From Cephalotus follicularis (taxonomy: Eukaryota > Streptophyta > Magnoliopsida > Oxalidales > Cephalotaceae), in NCBI GenBank assembly GCA_001972305.1, contig BDDD01000898.1, positions 248,001 through 312,000 of the forward strand: a stretch of DNA of 64,000 nucleotides. Reading direction: 5' to 3'. Shown one piece after another: positions 1 through 10,964 of the stretch. Each line of letters starts with the position of its first letter. Position 1 is the first letter of the stretch. A model generated the notes under the pieces. It saw only the letters and a list, made by a program, of their open reading frames with translations, was not told where the DNA came from and ran no database searches. Position numbers and translations under genes: made by a program.

Positions 1-509
1 GTCAATCGGTTAGCGATGATCAATCTCACGGAAGTTAGTCCTTCAAAAAGGGTGGGAGATCTATCTACGGTTTCCAGATTGATCAGGTCTGGGACTCATA
101 GATCTTCCAGCCTATGACTGGGTTAATACGGTCTCGATAAGCTAAAACCGAGGGAGCTACTGATACCGTTAGGGAGCTACGGCCTCAAGGGAGCATCAAT
201 CGACAATCAATCGGTACCGCTCGTCAGCGGGTCAATACAATACAATAAATGAAACGATCGGCAGAATAGGTGGACAGAGTCAACAACCTAACATGTTGAC
301 ACGAATCATGAGGTCGCTCTATAGGATCCATACAATACAATCAATCAATCAATCGAGTCAATACAATACTTTTATATATTATCATTATTTTTTTATTTCT
401 CTTTACTTATTGTAATTTATATTTAGTTACTTAATATATTAGTAAATAAAAGACTTATAAATCATAATAATAAGGTAAATTAATTGATGAATTAGGTTTA
501 TAAATCTTG
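1..509. other. Unassigned flank left of Tat-1
   Basis: No gene is recognised here. Positions 1-360 are of mixed composition with short repeated words (AGGGAGCTAC near 152 and 171; CAATACAAT and AATCAATC runs at 235-370). Positions 365-509 are strongly AT-rich. The AT-rich part appears to continue at 31162, which would be the original neighbour before Tat-1 inserted. The first 360 bases could be the edge of another repeat. Confidence 0.5.
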
Positions 510-514
510 CATAG
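510..514. repeat. Target-site duplication CATAG, left copy (Tat-1)
   Basis: CATAG lies directly before the TG of the left LTR, and the same five bases follow the final CA of the right LTR at 31157-31161. A 5-bp duplication is normal for LTR elements. It shows that the two LTRs, 30 kb apart, belong to one insertion. Confidence 0.9.
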
Positions 515-547
515 TGATATGGGAAAAATTCGGTCCATAAAACATGC

Positions 548-599
548 CACGTGTCCTTGGGAAAACGAGACAGGTGTCCACCAGAGACAAAGACACGTG
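548..599 (+). promoter_or_regulatory. Pair of G-boxes in the Tat-1 LTR
   Basis: Two CACGTG hexamers, 46 bp apart, lie about 150-200 bp upstream of the LTR TATA box and are kept in both LTRs. G-boxes bind plant bZIP and bHLH factors (light, ABA and stress responses). A role in driving the element is inferred from position. Confidence 0.5.
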
Positions 600-750
600 G
601 TCAGGCATTACCAAACTCAAAGCATCACGCATAATGGCGTATTGACACAAAATCCGGTGGATGATCAGGGATTTGTTCGAAATCCTCGGCATTTCCTTAG
701 GGGAACACATATCAATTCCGAAAGTCAAGCAGACAGTTAGAATCATCTCC

Positions 751-758
751 TATAAATA
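751..758 (+). promoter_or_regulatory. TATA box of Tat-1 5' LTR
   Basis: TATAAATA in the middle of the LTR is the likely core promoter. The same element is at 30884-30891 in the 3' LTR. Transcription would be expected to start roughly 30 bp downstream. Confidence 0.65.
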
Positions 759-1026
759 CTAGAATAGAACATTTTACACAGGTCAGCCATTTTTGCATAC
801 TAAAGCACCATGTGATTGCATTCTTCCTTGCCTTGCCTAACTTAAGCATCGGAGTGTCCCCGAGAGTAAACCCTCATGGACCTATGATCTGTTTGCCTAC
901 TTGTGCAGGGAATACAGTCACACCACCATCCTCATTACTTTCTCGGAGCTTTCAGACCGTTTCTCTCAACAAATCAAAGTCCTACACGTGGGATACTGTT
1001 GAGTAGAGGATTTATGTATCAACAGT

Positions 1027-1042
1027 TGGCGCCGTCTGTGGG
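1027..1042 (+). other. Tat-1 primer-binding site
   Basis: TGGCGCCGTCTGTGGG begins two bases after the LTR end. This TGGCGCCGTCTGTGG form is characteristic of Tat-type and related plant gypsy elements, where a host tRNA 3' end primes minus-strand DNA synthesis. I do not assign the tRNA species. Confidence 0.8.
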
Positions 1043-1099
1043 AAACGCTTCAAAAAGCCTTTAGACAATTTTTTCAATCATGCATACGAGAAGAAACAA

Positions 1100-2731
1100 C
1101 AACAACTCTGCAACTGATGGCAGCCAGACTGCTATTGGAAATAACCCACCTGCCACCGGCCAGGTTACTGCCACTGCTGAGCAAGCTCCCATTATTGGAG
1201 AGCAATTCAGCCAGCTGCTCTAGGGAGTGGAGTGCCTCACCAACCTGTTGGCCACCACTTTCTCCAACCAAAATCAGGTCGGACCTGCTCGACCAGTCAG
1301 CCGAGGACAGTCTGGACCGCACAGGCCGGCCCAGGAGAACCAATGCCCCCGTGGGTAGAGGCGAAACCCATCGATGAGGGGCATGCTCCCCCCAAGGCGG
1401 TCAGGGGTTGATACATCCCTAAGGAGGAGACCTAAGAATAATACATCTCAGAGGGCGGAGTCCTCGACTGCTAGGGATCACAACAACGATCCTCGGTCCA
1501 AGCATCACGAGCAGGATCCCATGGAAGTGGACCACCCAGCAGGGGCCGAGGAGGCCCGTGCACATTCCCATGCATCTCGTAGGACTGAGACGATGCGTGG
1601 GAGTAGGTCAGCACGTTCAGCCACTTTGGCTGGGCAATCACATGTTTCTAGCAGAACTAGGAACATAGAAGATGTTGAGCAAGCAATGAATAAAAGGCTT
1701 GCAGAGATGAAGGGAAGGCTCCGAGGAGCCGAGAAGTCAAAGAGGTACCTGTCCGAGGTACGCAACATCAGTGCTACTCCCTTCACATCCGAGATCATGA
1801 AGGAACGTATCCCTCGGTGTTCCGGTTCCTCAGTCTCAAGGAGTATGATGGGTCCACGGACCCAATTCAGCACGTGCGCTACTACACCCAAGTTATGCTA
1901 GTGCACCAGGCCTCGAACGCTGTCCTCTGCCCAGGGTTCCTTGCAACACTGACTGGAGCGGCCTAGTCGTGGTATTCTACCCTGGCAGAGGGATCGGTGG
2001 CGAATTTCGAGCAGTTTACGAAACTGTTCGTTACCAAGTTCCTCAATAGCACCATGCAGAGGAGAAACTCTACACACCTGATCAACGTGGTGCATGGGAA
2101 AGATGAACCATTAAGAAACTACCTCACCAGGTTCAACAAGGAGTCACTCACGGTGAAAGACCTAGAGCCGTCCTTTGCACTAGCGGCTCTAAACAGTGGA
2201 TTGAAGGACGATTCCCCCTTCACCTCCTCCTTGATGAAGAAACCTGTAGTGGATATGGCATACCTGCTGAGGAGAGCATAAAAATATGTCAACGCCGATG
2301 AGGGGATGGCCGCTAGGAAACAAAAAAACATCCTGGTCGGGCCATCAGGTGGAGAAAGGGGAGCATTCACGAAATGCTTCCAGGAAGAAAGAGAAGGGGA
2401 AGGAGAGGTCCGAGTTACCAGGGATGACCTCAAACACAAACTCTCCAAGAGAGAGGAGTCACCTAGGGGAGGGACGCCAATCCCGACCTATAACAATTTT
2501 GCCCCTCTCCTGGAGACACGCACAAGGATACTTGTCGTGGAGAAGGACAAGGTCCACTTCCAATGGTCCACACCAATGAGGTCCTCAGTTGAGAAGAGAG
2601 ATACAGAAAAATATTACCGGTACCATCGTGACCACGGGCACGATACTGAGGAGTGCAGGCACCTAAAGAATCAGATAAAGGACCTGATTCGGAAAGGGAA
2701 CGTACGCAAGTATGTGGATAGGAATGCTCCT
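1100..2731 (+). pseudogene. Tat-1 gag region (fossil)
   Basis: This is the region of the capsid and nucleocapsid protein. The middle part (about 1997-2280) has the retrotransposon-gag helical pattern, with words such as FEQFTKLFVTKF and LRNYLTRFNKESL. The C-terminal part (about 2600-2731) has a zinc-knuckle-like segment, YHRDHGHDTEECRHLKNQI, in the compact Cx2Hx4HxxEC style common in Tat gags. A charged Arg/Glu-rich stretch precedes it. The same C-terminal segment is seen at 63.75-64.0 kb in Tat-2 on the other strand, which supports the family assignment. The region is broken, and I give no reconstruction. Confidence 0.75.
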
Positions 2732-2931
2732 TAAGAAAGGAGGGAGCACAGAGAAGAAGCTCCACAGCAACCAGAAGAGCAACAGTAGCAGCCCAACGGT
2801 GTCATCCATACCATCTCTGGAGGGGTCGCGTCTGGTGGTGACCATAAAAATTCCAAAAAGGCCTATGCGAGGCAAACATTTGCTGTCTAACAGTACCAGC
2901 ATAGCAAAAGGCTGAGGACTGGAGGAGAGGA

Positions 2932-3450
2932 GGAGGTGATATCCTTCTCTGATGTGGACTATGAGGGAGTACGTCTCCCTCATGATGATCCAGTGATGGT
3001 AACTCTTCAGGTGACACATTTTACTACGAAGAGGATCCTGATTGACAGCGCGGATATCCTGTACAAGCATGCATTTGATCAACTGAGGATACTGACCGAC
3101 CAATTTAGGCCCATAAAAACCCCACTGGTAGGCTTTGCAGGAAAGATGGTACATCCTCTGTGATCCATCGACATGTCCGTGATTACAGGCACGACCCCAC
3201 ATTAGACCGAAGTGTAAATGACGTTCCTGGTGGTGGACACACCAAACCCGTACAATGCCATAATTGGGCTCTCGGGCCTGAATATGATGGAGGCGATAGT
3301 GTTCACGAGACAATTACTAATGAAATTACCAAAAAGGTTTGGCGTGGGGGAGGTCCGGGAGATCAACAGGTAGCAAGGCAGTGCTACAAAACTGTTGTGA
3401 TGGACAAGGAAAAAAGGAAGCCTTGTCCATATCAAATGTGGAGCTAATAG
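2932..3450 (+). pseudogene. Tat-1 aspartic protease region (fossil)
   Basis: This lies between gag and reverse transcriptase, where gypsy elements keep their protease. The words ILIDSADILYKHAFDQL (about 3034-3090) match the conserved LIDxGSSADIL neighbourhood of Tat-lineage proteases. Upstream there is an SDVDYEGVRLPHDDP stretch of the kind that starts the protease domain in this lineage. The region is degraded, and the assignment rests on this motif and on gene order. Confidence 0.6.
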
Positions 3451-3557
3451 GGGAAGTGGAGCCCAAGCGTCCACAACCTGTTGAAGATGAAGTGCAAGTG
3501 CCCTTGGAAGAGGGCAATGCAGAAAGAGTTTTCCAAGTTGGCTCATAACTTGGAGAG

Positions 3558-4850
3558 GTGGAGAAAGGGGAACTTATAACGTTCCTCAGAAATAACAATG
3601 ATGTATTTACTTGGTCGGCAGAGGAGGTCCCTGGGATCAGCCCAGAGGTGATGGTCCATAAAATAAGCGTGGATCCTATGAGGCCTCCGACCAAGCAAAA
3701 TAAAAGGAATTTTGCTCCCGAGAGGCAACAGGCAATAGCCGAGGAAGTGAGCAAGCTATTACAAGCGGGGTTCATCAGGGAAGTGCACTATTCTAACTGG
3801 CTGGCTAACCCGGTCCTAGTCAAGAAAGCAAATGGCAAGTGGAGGATGTGTATTGACTTCACAGACCTCAACAAAGCTTTCCCAAAGGATCACTTCCCTC
3901 TCCCGAAGATTGATCAGTTGGTGGATGCGACCTCGGGATACAGAATGTTAAGCTTCTTGGATGCATACTCGGGGTATAATCAAATTCCCATGTATGGGCC
4001 TGACAAGAACAAAACAGCCTTCATCACTGACAGAGGCATGTACTGCTACAAAGTCATGCCCGTTGGATTGAAGAATGCTGGGGCGACCTACCAACGGTTG
4101 GCCAAAAAGATCTTTGAACCCAGATCGGGAGAAATATGGAGGTGTATATTGATGACATGCTCGTCAAGTCACCAGCAAGGAGTCCCCACATTAAAGACTT
4201 GGAAGAAACTTTTGAAGTGTTGAGGAAATACAAGATGAAGCTCAATCCTTCGAAGTGTACTTTTGGGGTCACCTCTGGCAACTTCCTCGGGTTCATGGTC
4301 TCAAGCAGAGGAATAGAGGCCAACCCGGAGAAAATTTCAGCAGTTCAGAGCATGAGGCCTCCTCAGACCATCAGGGATATACAGAAACTCAATGGTAGAA
4401 TTGCAGCCCTGAGCAGGTTTGTTTCAAAATCAGTAGAAAAATGCCTTCCTTTTTTCAAAGTATTGAGATATCCGAAGGGATTTTCTTAGTCGGATGAGTG
4501 TCAAGCAACTTTCGAAAAGCTGAAGGAGTACCTGGCTTCCCCTCCTCTGATATCAAAACCTAAGGATGGGGAAGACTTGTATTTGTACCTTGCGGCAACA
4601 ACGGGGGCAGTAAGTGCAGTGCTTGCCAGAGAAGAAGTGAAAGTTTAGAGGCCGGTGTATTATGTCAGCAAGGCCTTGAACGATGCTGAGGGGAGGTATT
4701 TAGAGGTAGAGAAATTTGCTTATGCTCTGATTATAGCAGCAAGGAAGTTGAGGCCATACTTTCAAGAACATACCATCAAGGTCCTGTTCGACCAACCACT
4801 AAGACAAGTCCTAGCAAAGCCAGACGTCTCGGGAAGGCTGATCAAGTAGT
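3558..4850 (+). pseudogene. Tat-1 reverse transcriptase and RNase H (fossil)
   Basis: This is recognisable Ty3/gypsy reverse transcriptase. The finger and palm words FTDLNKAFPKDHFPLPKID (about 3860-3910), FLDAYSGYNQI (about 3955-3985) and the catalytic YIDDMLVKS (about 4142-4168) are all present, followed by the connection pattern KLNGRIAALSRFVSKS (about 4385-4430). The retroviral-type RNase H follows at about 4655-4850, with the words YYVSKALNDAEGRYLEVEKFAYALI. The 'VDQLVDATSGY'-like and 'GRIAALSRF' wording is typical of Tat-lineage pol. The protein region is broken but clearly assignable. Confidence 0.85.
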
Positions 4851-4959
4851 CGGTTGAGTTGGGCGAGTATGACGTGAAGTTTGAAGTCAGACCAGCAATA
4901 AAATCATATGTCTTGGCTGATTCTGTAGGAGATCATACACTTACGGAGTGCATGGAAGA

Positions 4960-5063
4960 AGACACCTCTGAAGAAGAGAAGGGGTTATGGAAGTTATCTG
5001 TGGACGGCTCATCCTGTGTCTCCGGCAGTGGAGCAGGATTGGTGTTAACAAGTCCAAATGGGT
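4960..5063 (+). pseudogene. Tat-1 archaeal-type RNase H, left piece (fossil)
   Basis: The words LWKLSVDGSSCVSGSGAGLV mark the first strand and first catalytic Asp of an archaeal-type RNase H, which in plants is a second RNase H domain specific to the Tat lineage. The domain is cut by insertion of the Tekay-like element at the GGACC target, and its other half resumes at 15183. Confidence 0.82.
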
Positions 5064-5068
5064 GGACC
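5064..5068. repeat. Target-site duplication GGACC, left copy (Tekay-like element)
   Basis: GGACC directly precedes the TG of the LTR at 5069 and is repeated at 15178-15182 directly after the final CA of the right LTR. Confidence 0.92.
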
Positions 5069-5369
5069 TGTAAGGGCCCTAAATATTATTAAGAATTATT
5101 ATTGGGCTTTGTAATAATTTTCCCACATTTTAGGCTGGGTCTGAATTTTATGATGTATTTATTTGAGCCTTAATGGAGCATAATTTGTTAAATTGGGCTA
5201 AAGAAATTATGTTATTCTCTTTGGGCTGAATTTAATGGTATAATTGGAATTTTGGGATTGTATGTGAAAAGCTTAATTTGCCCTAAGTGGAGGAGGTTGG
5301 ACCAAGCCCAGCAATGACCTTTCACCCGTTGGTTTGGTCTAGAAAGTTCCAAACTCTTCCAATGGCTAC

Positions 5370-5377
5370 TATAAAAG
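5370..5377 (+). promoter_or_regulatory. TATA box of Tekay-like 5' LTR
   Basis: TATAAAAG lies in a CTAC(TATAAAAG)GAAAG context about 300 bp into the LTR. The second LTR has the same box near 12860. Confidence 0.65.
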
Positions 5378-6902
5378 GAAAGTGGAACATGGGAGACACA
5401 CATTTCAGCCATTTTCTTCACAAATTGTTCCAGAGAATTCGGGAGAGAAAGAGAGAATGGGAGTGTGGACAAGAGGGGCACTGTCCATGGAGCCCCCGTG
5501 TCCTCCACACCCCATTTGTATAAATTCCCCTTCCCTGGGAGTAAGGCGGTGTATAAGGAGGAAGAAATTGGCTAGCTAGAAGTGTAGCAGTCCCCGGCTT
5601 TAAGGAAAGCCAGGATTTACGAGGAGAGGAGGAAGCATCTCCGTTTTCAACCTTACCCCAGGTAGGTTGCTCCATGTTCGAGTGCCTACCAGCATGTTTG
5701 TGTGTGTGTTGTTTGTCTGCTGAGTGTTGTGCAATTGCCTGATTGTTTTTGTGAAGTATGTGTGTGTGTTTATTTATTGTTGTATTGTTGTGTAATTGCA
5801 TGACTAGTGATTATAAGAGATAGGCATGACCCCGGACATGTGCACTTTTCCAACCCGTGCGTATTGCACGTGATGGCCTTCCCCTGTCAACTTCATGCCT
5901 TAATATTACATAAACAGCGAATTCGAAGGAAGACGCCATGGGCAACGATGCCGTGCTAGAGCTGAGCTTCCCTGGCCATGCGTCCGACCATGGCGAGGCG
6001 CCTGAGCTCCTAGCCGGCAAGCACCGAGCTTCCCCTCGTCGCTGCCGTACCCGTGCATGCGTCCAGGCGTGCTGAACAACGCCTGCACATCCATACCAGG
6101 ATGAGCGGAGCTCCTCTACCAGTACCGGGGAGCCATGCGCTGAGGTGGTAACTAGCCAATGGTGTCGGGGAAGAATGCTAGAGATGCCGGGGAGAATGCC
6201 AGAGGTGTTGGAGAGGTGGAGTCAAGCTCCTCTGCCCACGCCTGAGGAGCCACCTGCCCGAGGTGGTGTTGCCAGGGGAGTCGTGCCACCATACCAGAGA
6301 CGCCTGAGGTGATGATGCCCGGGAAGACAAGTAGCTGAGGTGGTGACACCCGGGGAGCCACACCCCGAGGACGCCAAGCCTGGCGCCAGGGGAGCCGTCC
6401 ATGGCTCTCCCCTGCAATGCAAGCTCTCTAGTCCCTCTCTCCCATGCCTTCGAGGTCGCCCGAGTAGTGCACCGTGGTTGCCATGGCACAGGAGGTTTCC
6501 ATGCCGTGAGTTATGCATGCACCCAAGCACGCTTCGTCCCCTGGCGTGCACTCCTCACATGCGCCGTGAAGAAGGTGATGGCACAGTATGAAAGCGTCCT
6601 GGCAAGTGCACGCATGATAAATGGCCAGTTCTATGTGAGAAGTTATAGTGTATGCATGGATTGCCCGGGGAGAGAAGCATGCATGTGTCCCCTGGCTAGT
6701 AATGAGTAAAGGAAATTGCTATGCATGCGCCACGCACACTTTGAGGTGAACCTTCCACAAGGAAAGTTCCATGCAGAATGGTGAGCCCTGGTCTGGCTAA
6801 AGAAATGGATTTAGAATGCTAAAGGAATAAAAGGGAAATAATTAAGGGAAGGAAGTAGAATTAGAAAATGGAATGAAAAAGGAAAAGACTTAGATAGATG
6901 GT

Positions 6903-7140
6903 CCCAGGCTGGTGAGCCCAACAGGGGAGAATTCCACCGAGCAGGTGAGCCCAAGGGGTGAACTCCACGAGGCTGGTGATCTCGGGCGAATCCGCCAATG
7001 GTGAACCTAAGGGTGAATTCTGCCAGAGCTGGTAATCTAAAGGGTGAACTGCAGAGTAGGTGAGCAAAGGGCGAATTCCAGTCAGCAGGTGAACCTGGAG
7101 GAGAATACCGCGGGCTGGTGAGCCTAAAGGTGAACCTTGT
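6903..7140 (+). repeat. About 29-bp degenerate minisatellite inside the Tekay-like LTR
   Basis: About eight imperfect units follow the pattern GCTGGTGAGCCCAAGGG then TGAATTCCGCCGA. The same array is in the other LTR at about 14393-14630, so it predates the insertion. Confidence 0.7.
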
Positions 7141-7693
7141 ACACTGACCAAACCATAGGATGATCGGACTAGATGCCTCTGTAGGTGATATGTAAGGTTT
7201 AAGTAGAGTAGTCTGAGGACAAAGGATGATAAATGTTATGTTATGGATTTTGGACTCATGCATTGTATTTTATGATATTGTCTCCTCTGCTATGTTTTGG
7301 TTGTTCCTCTGGTATGTCCCCGTGCATGTTGTAACCTACACAACCCCCAGGGTTGCTGACACATTCCTTTGAATGGGCCAGGTACAGGAACAGGTGGTGG
7401 AGGCACATCGCAACAGCACTAAGGATAAAGGATTGTGTAAGTTCCTCCTTGACAGTACGCTTTTATGGACGAAATTGTAGGAAATAATTATGTAATTATT
7501 TGTTTTACCTGCTGGGTGCAGTAGTATATTTTATTGTATTGAACTGGGTTTATATATATCCACACGTTAAATAAATGATTTATGTTTGTTATCAATTAAG
7601 TTTTAAATTGTTATGGATAATTTTATGATGATTGTACAGATTGCTACGTGTCGAGTCATGGGGCCCAACCCACGGTTCGGGGCATGAGAAGTT

Positions 7694-7706
7694 TTGCTAT
7701 CAGAGC
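7694..7706 (+). other. Tekay-like primer-binding site (tRNA-iMet type)
   Basis: TTGCTATCAGAGC lies a few bases after the LTR end and matches the usual TGGTATCAGAGC complementary to initiator tRNA-Met, with one or two changes. Confidence 0.7.
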
Positions 7707-7798
7707 CGTACTATTTTGGATATGCCAGGATAGGACCCTTGGCAAGTAGAATTAAGATATATGTGTGGATATTGACCCGTTCTTTTATGATAATCAGA

Positions 7799-8860
7799 AT
7801 GGAAGGACGACGAAGTAGAAGCGTGGGAGGAGAGAGGTCCGGGCTGTCTACTAGGCGTACCCGCTCAAATAGAGGTGCCGAAGAACAAGGAGAAGTTAAT
7901 GCACCTCAGGAAGTAGAACCTGCTGCACCTGTTAGGGAGGAACGAAGAGGATTTATGAGAAGAATACGTGCCATGATAAGTCAAATGTATGAATTTATGC
8001 AAAGGAAACTAGATGAAGATGAACAACCACCTGCTGCTGTACCATCTAGACGTGTAGCTGAGGCTTCTGAACAGACATCAGTCGCTCGACCAGCCAGGAG
8101 CGCTGTAGCTGAAAGGAGATCAGTCGACCAACCTTCGCGACGAGAGAACCCGTTGATCGGATTCTTGAAGTTAAATCCTCCAGCCGTCACAAGAGATCCT
8201 GATGGTATATCTACTGAGAGATGGCTAATGCAAATAGATAAGATCTTCCGAGTTATGGATTGCTCCATCTCTCAGAAGGTTGTGTTTGCAACGTACATGT
8301 TACAAGGCGAAGCAAAACACTGGTGGAAGAAGATTGAATCCCAGTGGGAGAAATCTGGAACGACCTATTCTTGGGATACTTTCAAAGTAGAGTTCAATGA
8401 CAGATTCTATCTCGATGTGGAGATTGACAAAATAGAAACTGAATTTCTAGGCCTGACACAGGGAGACATGACTGTGGCCCAATATGAGGCCAAGTTCATT
8501 GAGTTATTGAGGATAGCTCCTTATATGGTAAACACTGAGTCGAGGAAAGCAAAGAAGTTCCTTGGAGGACTACCACCTGATATCCAAGAGAAGTTAGTGC
8601 CCCTACATCTACGATCCTTCTTTGAGCTGTCTAACAGGGCACGTGAAGTTGAAGCCTTCGCTCAACAGTTTCAGAACTTGGAAATCCAGACAGGCCGATG
8701 GAGACCTGCCCCTTTTGGTGAACAATCGGGAAAAAGTTCTGGAAGTAGTAATAAATCCCGTAGGTCTGGATATTATAGCAGTCCGAGGCAGGGAGAATCT
8801 CCCCGCTGTATTGGTAGGAAGACAATCTCGTGGTTCTCAGCAGAGAAGACCTGGTCATGA
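7799..8860 (+). pseudogene. Tekay-like gag (fossil)
   Basis: The likely start is the ATG at 7799 (MEGRRSRSVGG). A basic, Glu/Arg-rich N-terminus of about 120 residues leads into the retrotransposon-gag capsid fold, with the words TERWLMQIDKIFRVMDC, YMLQGEAKHWWKKIES and TFKVEFNDRFYLDVEIDKIE (about 8215-8440). A helical C-terminal part, MTVAQYEAKFIELLRIAPY, follows. This wording is typical of chromovirus (Tekay/Del) gag. The element's zinc knuckles lie just downstream, at about 8945-9055. In life this protein would form the cytoplasmic virus-like particle that packages the element RNA. Confidence 0.88.
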
Positions 8861-8939
8861 TGCACGACGGAGGCGTCAGCGAAGGACAGCTTCGCAAAGA
8901 GGTTCTTCTAAACCTGCCGATGATGAACAAGGGACTGTT

Positions 8940-9700
8940 GTACCATGTATGCATTGTGGTCGTACCAACCATGCTTCTGAGGATTGCTGGTGGAAAGATG
9001 GTAGGTGTTGGACTTGTGGAGCTCCAGATCATATATTCACTCAATGTCCACATAATCAGTTCAACACAGGAGGTCAAACAGGACAAGGTGCAAACCGATC
9101 ACAGGGAAGTTTTCAGCAAGGCCGCCCTAGCACCAGTTCACATGGAGACCGTGGCAAACAACCGATGGGATCTACACCTACGGTACAAGGAAGAGTTTAT
9201 GCTATGGATCGGCGAGCTGCAGCTGGATCACCCTCAGTGATTGGAGGTATGGTTTATGTATCTCAGCTTTTGGCATGGACTTTGATTGATCCAGGCTCGT
9301 CCCATTCATATGTTGCTTCTCATTTTATAAGTCGTATGAATGCGAAGCCCAAGCCTTTACCTATTATGATAGAGGTCGGCACACCGGTAGGAGAGTCGGT
9401 TACCCCCCGGTGGGTGTATAGATCTTGTGCCATCGAGATTTATGGACATGTTCTTCTGGCAGACCTTATAGTACTGCCGATGGGCGAACTTGATATGATT
9501 CTCGGCATGGATTGGCTGTCAGAACATTATGCATATGTGGATTGTAATAGGAAGGTTGTAACCTTCCATTTTACAGGACAGTCTCCATTCCAGTTCATCG
9601 TGACGTTAGAGCATCAGCCAGTTTCTATGATATCTGCTATTCAGGCTGACAGACTCTTCAGACAGGGTTGTACTGCTTACGTGGCGCATGTTGCAGATGA
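8940..9700 (+). pseudogene. Tekay-like zinc knuckles and aspartic protease (fossil)
   Basis: Two CCHC knuckles are visible: CMHCGRTNHASEDC and CWTCGAPDHIFTQC (about 8946-9050). A low-complexity Gln/Ser/Gly linker follows, and then the protease, whose active-site word is LIDPGSSHSYVASHF (about 9280-9325). The ILGMDWLSEHYAYVDC block (about 9500-9545) is the conserved flap-distal region of gypsy proteases. Order and wording fit a chromovirus. Confidence 0.85.
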
Positions 9701-9718
9701 CCATAATGGACACCAAAG

Positions 9719-10592
9719 TTGGAGGATGTTCCTGTGGTCTGTGAATACCAGGACGTGTTTCCGGAAGAGCTGACATCCTTACCTCCTGAGAGAGACGTGG
9801 AGTTTGCTATAGATCTCCTACCAGGAACAGCTCCAGTATCGACAGCTCCTTACCGGATGGCCCCCCCTAAGTTAAAGGAATTGAAAGTACAGCTACAGGA
9901 GTTTTTGGATAAAGGTTTTATCAGACCCAGTGTATCCCCATGGGGAGCACCGGTCTTGTTCGTGAAGAAGAAGGATGGATCCCTGAGAATGTGTATCGAT
10001 TATCGGCAGCTGAACAAAGTGACAGTCAAGAACAAGTATCCACTGCCGCACATCGATGATCTGTTCAGTGTTCTCTAAGTTGGACATGCGATCCGGATAT
10101 CACCAACTCAGAGTTAGAGTGGAGGATATTCCCAAAACTGCTTTCTGATCACGATATGGATACTACGAATTCGTAGTAATGCCTTTCGGGGTGACCAACG
10201 CCCCTGCAGCATTTGTGAGCTTGATGAACAAGATATTCAGTCCATATCTTGATCAGTTCATAGTGGTGTTTATTGATGACATCTTGATATATTCAAAGTC
10301 CATGGAAGAGCATGGTCAACACTTGCACATCGCATTACAGACTCTCAGAGACCACCGTTTATATGCCAAGTTTAGCAAGTGTGAATTCTGGTTGTCAGAG
10401 GTAACATTCCTTGGTCATGTTATATCCAGCGCAGGATTATCAATAGATCCTACAAAGATTGAAGCAGTGAAGAGCTGGAAACGACCAACGAATGTGACAG
10501 AAGTCCGGAGCTTTCTCGGCTTGGCAGGATACTACTGCCATTTTGTGGAAGGATTTTCAAAAATAGCTACCCCTCTGACCCGATTGACGTAG
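9719..10592 (+). pseudogene. Tekay-like reverse transcriptase (fossil)
   Basis: Clear Ty3/gypsy reverse transcriptase. It opens with the conserved [20 protein letters not shown], then [22 protein letters not shown] and [20 protein letters not shown], the [17 protein letters not shown] block (about 10179-10230) and the catalytic [13 protein letters not shown] (about 10260-10300). It ends with the thumb and connection word [19 protein letters not shown]. All the usual motif blocks are recognisable, and some breaks are present. Confidence 0.92.
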
Positions 10593-10598
10593 AAGAAT

Positions 10599-10958
10599 GT
10601 GGTTTTTGTTTGGGATGATACTTGTGAACAGAGTTTCCAAGAGTTAAAGCATCGCCTGACTACTGTGCCAGTCCTAGCCTTACCCGAAGGCAACGAAGGT
10701 TTTGTTATTTATAGTGACGCATCAGGCAGTGGCCTGGGATGTGTCCTTATGCAAAATGGAAGAGTGATCACTTACACCTCAAGGAAGTTAAAGCCCCACG
10801 AAGAGAAATATCCTACTCATGATCTTGAGTTAGCTGCGATAGTGTTCGCTTTACATAAATGGAGGCATTATCTATATGGTACCAAGTTCGAGGTGTACAC
10901 CGATCACAAGAGCTTAAAGTACTTGTTCTCACAGAAGGACCTGAATATGAGACAATGA
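10599..10958 (+). pseudogene. Tekay-like RNase H (fossil)
   Basis: The RNase H domain directly follows the reverse transcriptase. [18 protein letters not shown] carries the first catalytic Asp, [19 protein letters not shown] the Glu-bearing helix, and [18 protein letters not shown] the next Asp. This order and spacing are standard for Ty3/gypsy RNase H, which degrades the RNA strand of the replication hybrid. Confidence 0.9.
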
Positions 10959-10964
10959 AGATGG

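Larger units (their letters stand above)
515..1024 (+). repeat. Tat-1 5' LTR
   Basis: This 510-bp LTR starts TGATATGGGAAAA and ends TATGTATCAACA. It aligns over its whole length with 30648-31156. It holds a TATA box at 751-758, G-box hexamers CACGTG at 548-553 and 594-599 upstream of it, and a third at 986-991. Confidence 0.92.
5069..7689 (+). repeat. Tekay-like 5' LTR
   Basis: This 2621-bp LTR starts TGTAAGGGCCCT and aligns throughout with 12559-15177. A TATAAAAG box lies at 5370-5377, a GC-rich stretch at about 5830-6600, a degenerate minisatellite at 6903-7140, and an AT-rich tail near the primer-binding site. Several ORF-like readings in the GC-rich part are not genes. Confidence 0.92.

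Noticed and set aside
5811-6709. Several ORFs in the Tekay-like LTR, repeated at 13.3-14.2 kb
   Set aside because: They occur in both LTRs and in several overlapping frames. They are shadows of the GC-rich, repeat-containing LTR, not genes.
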